Below are positions 57,700 to 64,000 of a stretch of DNA of 64,000 bases, one piece after another. Source of the stretch: Zanthoxylum bungeanum (Eukaryota; Streptophyta; Magnoliopsida; Sapindales; Rutaceae); the NCBI GenBank assembly GCA_019454045.1, contig SKCR01033457.1:62001-126000 (forward strand). The letters run 5' to 3'. The position numbers and the translations under genes were made by a program. Position 1 is the stretch's first letter. Every line of letters begins with the position of its first letter. The notes below the pieces were generated by a model. It searched no databases. It was not told where the DNA came from and was given only the letters and a program-made list of their open reading frames with translations.

Positions 57700-58525
57700 T
57701 TGTACTCGCGGCAGTCACACTTCCAGTGACCCCGCTTGCCGCACTGCAGACATATATCTTAGGATTTGTCCTTAGAATTCCCAAAAGTCTTTGACGATTT
57801 GGCTTTGCCCTTCTTCTTCTTCTTCTTTACACCTCCAGTCGCCTTGGGCCAAGCCCTCGAAGACTGAGATGTTGAAGCGAAGTGCGCCTCACGCTTCTTG
57901 CCCTTTAAGAGTTCTTTTCTGCTTCGCGCAGTGTTGACATTGACTCTCCAAGAGTATGGTCTTGGTTCATCATATTGTAGTTCATGATGAACCCACTCCA
58001 AGTGTCGGGCAAAGACTGTAAGATCAAATCTATGGAAGTCTCGGCCTCGAAGACAATGCACATCTATCCCAGTTGTTCGATGTCAGCAATCATCTGTGAC
58101 ACATGGTGCTCAACAGATGTACCTTCTGACATACGAGCGTGAAAGAGCTTCTTTTGTAACTCATATCTCTGCAATCTAAGATTAGATTGATGAAGATCAT
58201 GTAACTTCGCCATCATTTCATAGGGATCCAATCCCTTGTTCTGACGACAGAATTGTTGAGTCATAGCAGCAAGCATTATAGATTGAGCAGTCGAGTTGTC
58301 ATCGCTCTGAGTCTTCCAAAGCTCTAGCTCAACTATCTGATCAGATCTGGGCTTAGGCCCAAGAGATCTTTCTATAGTATAGAGCAACTTCTCGAATCCC
58401 AGGACAATCCTGAGATTCATTTCCCAGTCCGAGAAGTTTGCGTCATTGAAGACATTATCGCCCATGACGATGTCTCTAACACTGTTCTTTCCTATCATCT
58501 TAATTGCAATAGTCAAACTATTCAA
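57700..58525 (-). pseudogene. Copia H gag
   Basis: The frame 58525-58064 is the best-preserved gag of the family: MIGKNSVRDIVMGDNVFNDA, FSDWEMNLRIVLGFEKLLYT, AMTQQFCRQNKGLDPYEMMA, LHDLHQSNLRLQRYELQKKL and HHVSQMIADIEQLG, then a stop. The rest (58061-57759) includes a Lys-rich stretch (GVKKKKKKGKAKSSKTFG). The CCHC knuckle follows near 57740 (C-L-Q-C-G-K-R-G-H-W-K-C-D-C). Confidence 0.88.
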
Positions 58526-60699
58526 TTAACGATGTATGGGTACAGTCCAACTGTTACAAGGAAAATAATAAAATATTATTCCAACTAATAAATATATTAG
58601 ACGAAATAATTTGAAAGTGCGTAAATAGAAAGTATTTGAACGAAATTACAAATTCAATACTAGCCTCCCACTATGTTTCGGCGAGCCTCTAACCCTCTGT
58701 TGAGTACTCGGGAAACCCAGTTTCGTAGTGAGCTAGGATCCCGTTAAATAACAAAAAACCTTGACTTCGGTCAACAAGCTGTATGATATTTAACTAGGTA
58801 GATCTCTAAGATCAATTGGATCTCATCCAAATCCTAGATCCGGTAGGTGGACCTCCAAATCCGAAACATATATACAATATATATACCAATATATCCTATA
58901 TATTCCTATATATTTTCCTAACCTTTTTCCTCTGAATCAACTAAGCCTTAGCTTTTGCACAACAAGCTTAATGATTCCAGTTAAGCTGGACCCATTTACT
59001 TTGGAAAGCTTCATAATCGATGTTGATGGACAAGAAGTGATCTTGACTTTGCCAAAAAATCCCAACTTGGACAAGACATACGATATGGAACAAAGACTTC
59101 ATTATTCAAACACATCCGCGATGGACAAAGGTCTTGACTTTGGCCAATAAACTAGTGCCAATCTTGGATCTTGAGAATGAATCACTTAATGGAATGAAAA
59201 CGCTTAATATTTATTGAGGGTTTTTCGCGTAAATTGGCAACCAATTTATTATCTTTGATTAGGTCTCATCATACACCATTAAGCATGCATTCTAAAAGCA
59301 TAATAAGGCGTGGTTAATAAATTAATAATGATATACGATGGATATCTCACAAATTGTTCCTATAACAAATCACTCAATTTCCTCTCCCCAGCTAGCACTA
59401 TTCTAACTTCTACCAATTACATAATACAATTAAAGAAACCTCATTTACATTGAGGGGAATTAGGTGAGAAGAGAATTACAAAGAATCGAGAGATAAAGAC
59501 TGGACACGCAGGTCCAATTTAATAAATTCTAAATTTATTACAATAATTTCCAAAATTGCCCTCACCCTTCTAATATCCACCCGATATGCATTATTCATAC
59601 AACACATCCATGTATTCACACAAAGTATGTTATTCAATCAATCTAATCCAATTAATTAATCTTTGAATTAAGTGATCATCCAATGTTCAAACAACGATTT
59701 GATTTGCGCGAGTCCAACTCGTTTTAAGAATAAGTACTCCAAGTCCGTATTCTTGAATTATATCGAACTATAATTTTAAATCCAATTTAATTTGTATTCA
59801 ATACTAATTCTTTATTTAATTTCAAATTAAATAATTACACTTTTTAATGCGCCTTTACGACTTAGATTCTAAATCTAATCTTAATGGGTCTCAAAGCTCA
59901 ATTACCATCCAATGTTCATTTAATTAAACTCCAATGGGCTTTCAATTAATTTCTTAAGGTATGGGCTTGGTCAATATGGTTCAAACCCAAATACCACGGC
60001 CCAATTAAGAAATCAGCCTATTTGCCAAGAAATCAAAAAAAAAATTCAGCCCATTAGGCCCAATTAAATATTTAAAGGCCCCGTTTGTTATATTTGGACT
60101 TAATGGAATGGTTTAGGCCCAATTTGGATCCAATCCAATTGTCCTAAACCAACTTGGCCCAACCAAGCCTATTAGGCCTAAATACAACATCTTTAGCCCA
60201 ATTAATTAAATTCTAATATTCCAAATTTCATAATTTAATTAATTAAAGTGTATTGCACTAATTAATTATTTAAATTAACATTTCCAAAACATCAATTTAA
60301 TTAATTAATCATGCATTAATATTTTCAATTCATGTCCAACATTATTGAAACAAAATCAATTCATTTTCATGCTTCTTTGGTCACGGTAATGGAAGGATTT
60401 TATATCCGATTTTGATTTCAATCAAATTAAATCACAAATCAATATATATCATGTCTTTAAACACATCCAATGGTCTTAAAATAAAAATCACCATGACCGA
60501 GGGTTCATCATCATATTCGGCCAATATAAGGTATTTAGGGAAAATTAATCCTATTAATTTTTCATCAAATTGATCATGCATAACTTTAAGTTATCAATAT
60601 ATAAGCATACTCAAACAAATAATTTGATCAAATCATGCTCAAATCAAAAATACCCAAATTTTAGATTAAGAACCCTAATCAAATTTCATGCTCAAATAG
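58526..60699 (-). other. Copia H untranslated leader
   Basis: No gene. AATAGT-CAA-ACTATT (58509-58523) and ACAGT-CCA-ACTGT (about 58543) palindromes lie just outside gag. CTTGACTT-type repeats are near 58760, 58945, 59043 and 59132. GGCCCAATT-rich words are at 59990-60200. Confidence 0.75.
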
Positions 60700-60711
60700 G
60701 CTCTGATACCA
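60700..60711 (-). promoter_or_regulatory. Primer binding site of copia H
   Basis: Minus strand TGGTATCAGAGC, an exact 12-nt complement of the initiator-Met tRNA 3' end, one base from the 5' LTR. Confidence 0.9.
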
Positions 60712-60712
60712 T

Positions 60713-62615
60713 TGTTGGGTTTTTAAGTTCATCCCAAGATCAATCCAAGCATGAAATAGTGTGAATACTTAAAGGAGAATAGCTGAAATATACTCATTTT
60801 GATCGGTTTGTAGGATGTGTGTAGAACAAAAACTTTGCTCCCTTGGAAAGTCTCTAAGCTTTCTTTAAAGATGATATCCAAGCTCCAAGCTTTGAGATTG
60901 ATTCCAAGCTCTTGGGAATGTTTCCCTATCACCTTAGAATGATTCTTCAAGTGCTAGCTTTGGAAATTTTGCTACAAAATTTCCTTGTTCTTCCTTGTGA
61001 CTCTCGGCAATGAGAGCTTTTGGAGAGGGAGAGAATGGCATGTAGAGAGAGAGGAAGAGAGATGATTTTGTTAACTTGTATTTGATTTCCAAAATAAAAA
61101 ATGATATATCAAATATTTGGTAATAAGTCCATCACCTTTCAACTTGTGAGTTTTACAAGTTATCATAAAATCTCTACTAACTTCTATCAAATAAAGTTAA
61201 GTAAATGACTAATGATTTGACTTGTGATGTGACATTGGGGCTCCACTTCATTCAAAATCCGAATGGGCCCGCAAACAAATCCCGGGCTCGGGTTCGTTAA
61301 TTTTGAATTAATGAATTTTTCGTTGGCGACGTAATTAAATCAAATTTAAAAATAATTATGCCTAGCAAAATTACTATTCACGTCACTCGTGAATTAATTC
61401 TAAATTAATTGATTCACCCGAATCAAAATCTAATTTTAATTCCGTTATTAAATCTAATTTCATTTAATATATCGAATATATTATTTTATCGATTAATTCC
61501 AAATTAATCATTCTCTCTCTTCTAATAATATTTTATCCCAGATAAAATTTCTCCGCAATTAATTTAGATTAATTATGTTCAATTATACGTCATCGGTGAA
61601 TCTTCAAGAAGCGACCCATGAGATCCCTGGATATGTTGACAGTAAATCCGATCGTCAGACTATTCGAACACTTGAGTACCTCGTACTACGTTCTTACCGA
61701 TTTACGAGACATGGTTGGCTTCTAGCAAAGCATCGTGCCTACCCAATTCTCCAGAAATATTCTTAAATGAATATATAATCTTTGTTAGGCGTAGTATACG
61801 TAGTATTCCGTATTGCGATCCAGTATCGGATGTCACATGCAAGGCCTGGGGCTAGAATAGTGTCTACTCTGTACGAAGCATATATCGGATCACAAGTAAC
61901 TAGTCTCTTTAATCGGATAATCATGACCTTATCATATTATCCCGATGGTTGGAACACATTAAAGTACCAGTTTTGTATCCCTGTGTGATCATCATCTCCA
62001 TATGACTGAAGTGATAATTCCGTCTTGACATCATACCCAATATACTACGATTCTCAATAAACCCAGAAGAGGCGTACGCAGAACCTGTTAAAGTCCTGGA
62101 CGACCAAAATCAAAGCGTGTTGATTGTCGCAAGTACTAGCGATGTAAGTCTCAAGTTAAGACCAAATAAACCTACCCTGAATCGGATTCCCATATACACA
62201 TAGTCGTATACCAATGGGATTCCGATGGGTCTATCCAGAGCAAAGCTGTTTCAGTACCATCGGTAAACACCACCTTCTATCACACTTGCATAAGTATCCA
62301 ATATTTAAATATATGAGAACTATGCCATTACGTTTCCATAACACGCACAAGTGCGATACTAGTCTATTCTGCATTATCGATGTCCAGTCTCGATAATACT
62401 ACGACTGGGGATATTTAATGATTAAACCTTCGTGAATTAATATCGTCTCATATCTTATAATCCGGAACTAATCATAAAGACTTTTATCATTCATAAATTA
62501 AAGTAGTCTAATTACGAAATGATAAAATGTAATTTCCATTGTCACATAATTAATTTGTACAAAAACCACAATGTCTTTTACAAATAGTGAAGCTATGGGT
62601 CATAATTGTCCAACA
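60713..62615 (-). repeat. 5' LTR of copia H (1903 bp)
   Basis: TGTTGGGTTT to TTGTCCAACA, followed by GAATC. Nearly the same length as the 3' LTR and visibly similar throughout. The hairpin array is at about 61300-61575. Confidence 0.92.
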
Positions 62616-63108
62616 GAATCACCCTATGTCAAATATTAATTTAGGCCCAATTAAAATTTTAAAGGCCCAATTATCATATTTGGACTTTATGGAAATGGTT
62701 TTTAGGCCCAATTGGATCCAACCAATTATCCTAAATCAAACTTGGCCCAACCAAACCCATTAAGCCTAATTACAACAAATCAAACTAACTCATTATTCCA
62801 AATTACAAATTAATTCAATTAAAGTGTAATTACCATAATTAATTAATTACTCTAATGTTTCCAAAACACTAATTAATTCAATTAATCATGCTCTACATTT
62901 CTAATTCATGTCTAACACAAATTGAAGCAAAATCAATCTTATAATGTCCATTAAGGCTCACTGCTAAGGCATACAAAATCATTCAATTTGATTTCAATCT
63001 AATAAAATCAACATTCAATATTTCTATCATGTCATTTAACATATCCAATAGTCAAATTTCCAAAATTCCACCATGAGCAACCTAGGGTATTTTTCGGCCA
63101 AGCATGTG
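62616..63108 (-). other. Copia F leader, distal part
   Basis: It resumes F's leader after H with GGCCCAATT-rich words (62640-62770). It ends at CGGCCAAGCATGTG where I starts. The corresponding leader of A lies at about 3600-4120. Confidence 0.75.
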
Positions 63109-64000
63109 TGTTGGACAATTATGACCCATAGCGTCACTATTTGTACAGATCATGGTGTTGTTGTACAAATTAACTATGTGACAAAGGAGATTGTCATTTG
63201 TGATTAGATCACCTAGATGTATAAATGATAGGAGGTCCTTATGATTAGTTCCTGGATTGAGATGATATGAGACAGTATCAATCCATGAAGGTATAATCAT
63301 TAAATATCCCTAGTCAGAGTATTATCGAGATTGGACATCGATAAATACATAAAAGACTAGTATTACACTTGTGCGCATTGTGAGGGCACAATAGCATAGT
63401 TCTCATATATTTGGGTATTGGATACTCATGCAAGTGTAATAGAAGGTTGTATTTTACCGATAGTACGGAAAACAGCTTCACTCTGGATAGACCCCCTCGG
63501 AATTCCATTACTAGTATGACTATGTGTCTATGGAAGTCCGAAATCAGGGTAGGTGTATTTGGTCTTAACCTTAGACTTGCACCGCTAATACTTGCGACAA
63601 TCAATATGATTTGGTTTTGGTCGTCCAGGGCTTTAACCGGTTCTATGTACGCCTCTGCTGGGTATATTGAGAATCGTAGTGATTGGTGTGTGTGATGTCA
63701 AGACGGAAGTATCACTCCAGTCATAGTGGAGATGATGTCACGTAAGATACGGTACTAGTACTCTTAAGTACTGCGGTCATCGGGATATATGACTATGTCA
63801 TGTATATCCGATTATAGAGACTAGTTACCAGACATCCGACATGTGCTTCATACGGAGCAGACACAATTCCAGCCCCAGGCCTAGCCGTGGCGTCCAATAC
63901 TGGATCGACATACACGATACCACGTATACTACGCCTGATATAGATCGCTTATTCATGTAAGTATATTTCTAGAGAATTGGGTAGGCATGGCACTTTGCTA
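63109..64000 (+). repeat. LTR of copia I, opposite orientation (partial)
   Basis: It starts TGTTGGACAATTATGACCCA, the reverse complement of the right end of the H LTR, and follows the LTR block through 64000. So I is a plus-strand member of the same family, inserted into F's leader. Whether this is a 5' LTR or a solo LTR cannot be told. The preceding ATGTG (63104-63108) should recur after its other end. Confidence 0.88.

Larger units (their letters stand above)
53013..62615 (-). mobile_element. Complete copia element H
   Basis: A 9.6-kb minus-strand copia with both LTRs (60713-62615 and 53013-54911), an exact initiator-Met primer site, gag, protease, integrase and RT/RNase H. GAATC duplications flank it, and F's leader continues on both sides. 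A ~365-bp deletion removed the RT palm, so it is defective. It differs from G in the left LTR end (TGTTGGG rather than TGTTAGTG), which it shares with A. Confidence 0.92.
35755..63108 (-). mobile_element. Copia F, split by insertions G and H and by I
   Basis: F's sequence lies in pieces: 3' LTR 35755-37736, RNase H 37737-38273, RT through leader 48308-53012, and further leader 62616-63108. Removing G (with one GGATG) and H (with one GAATC) restores colinearity with the other copies, so F existed before both. Its primer site and 5' LTR lie beyond I, outside the window. It is the most decayed member of its family here apart from A. About 160 bp of RT/RNase H linker are missing near 48395. Confidence 0.85.

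Overview
This window looks like repeat-rich heterochromatin from a flowering plant, probably a dicot. The evidence is the types of element present: Ty1/copia elements with an initiator-Met primer site, a Ty3/gypsy Tat-type element with two RNase H domains and an antisense ORF, an Athila-like gag remnant, a 4.7-kb solo LTR that looks chromovirus-like, and MITEs. I found no intact host gene, rRNA, tRNA or CRISPR array. All recognisable coding sequence belongs to retrotransposons and carries stops, frameshifts or deletions.

Left nest (1-13225). Copia element A (minus strand, its 3' LTR lies left of the window) sits inside the gag-like ORF of B. B is a minus-strand element with a TGGCACCGTTACCGAGGA primer site. 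B's LTR abuts the 3' half of Tat-type element C, which holds an antisense ORF, two tandem arrays and a 3' LTR. C in turn abuts an inverted LTR fragment, J. The order suggests A inside B inside C inside J.

Middle (13226-31575). AT-rich DNA with a 50-bp A run and a palindromic MITE precedes a complete Tat-type gypsy element D (14870-25379, plus strand, 638-bp LTRs, target duplication GTGTC). D runs gag, protease, RT, gypsy RNase H, a second RNase H, integrase, an antisense ORF, ~100-bp tandem repeats and the 3' LTR. Next come a spacer with a 184-bp Mutator-like MITE and solo LTR K (26584-31310), flanked by TAATG on both sides.

Right nest (31576-64000). An old copia remnant E (minus) contains a 527-bp TIR element with a 9-bp target duplication. 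Copia F (minus) interrupts E. F is itself interrupted by G (38274-48307, duplication GGATG), H (53013-62615, duplication GAATC) and I (plus strand, from 63109 and running off the window). A, F, G, H and I are one copia superfamily with ~1.9-2.0-kb LTRs.

The least expected signal is in this copia family. The LTRs and untranslated leaders hold long series of short perfect inverted repeats, with arms of 5-12 bp. Nearly all have a spacer of exactly 3 nt, usually C-Y-R on the plus strand. I do not know a description of such an array. It deserves the closest second look.
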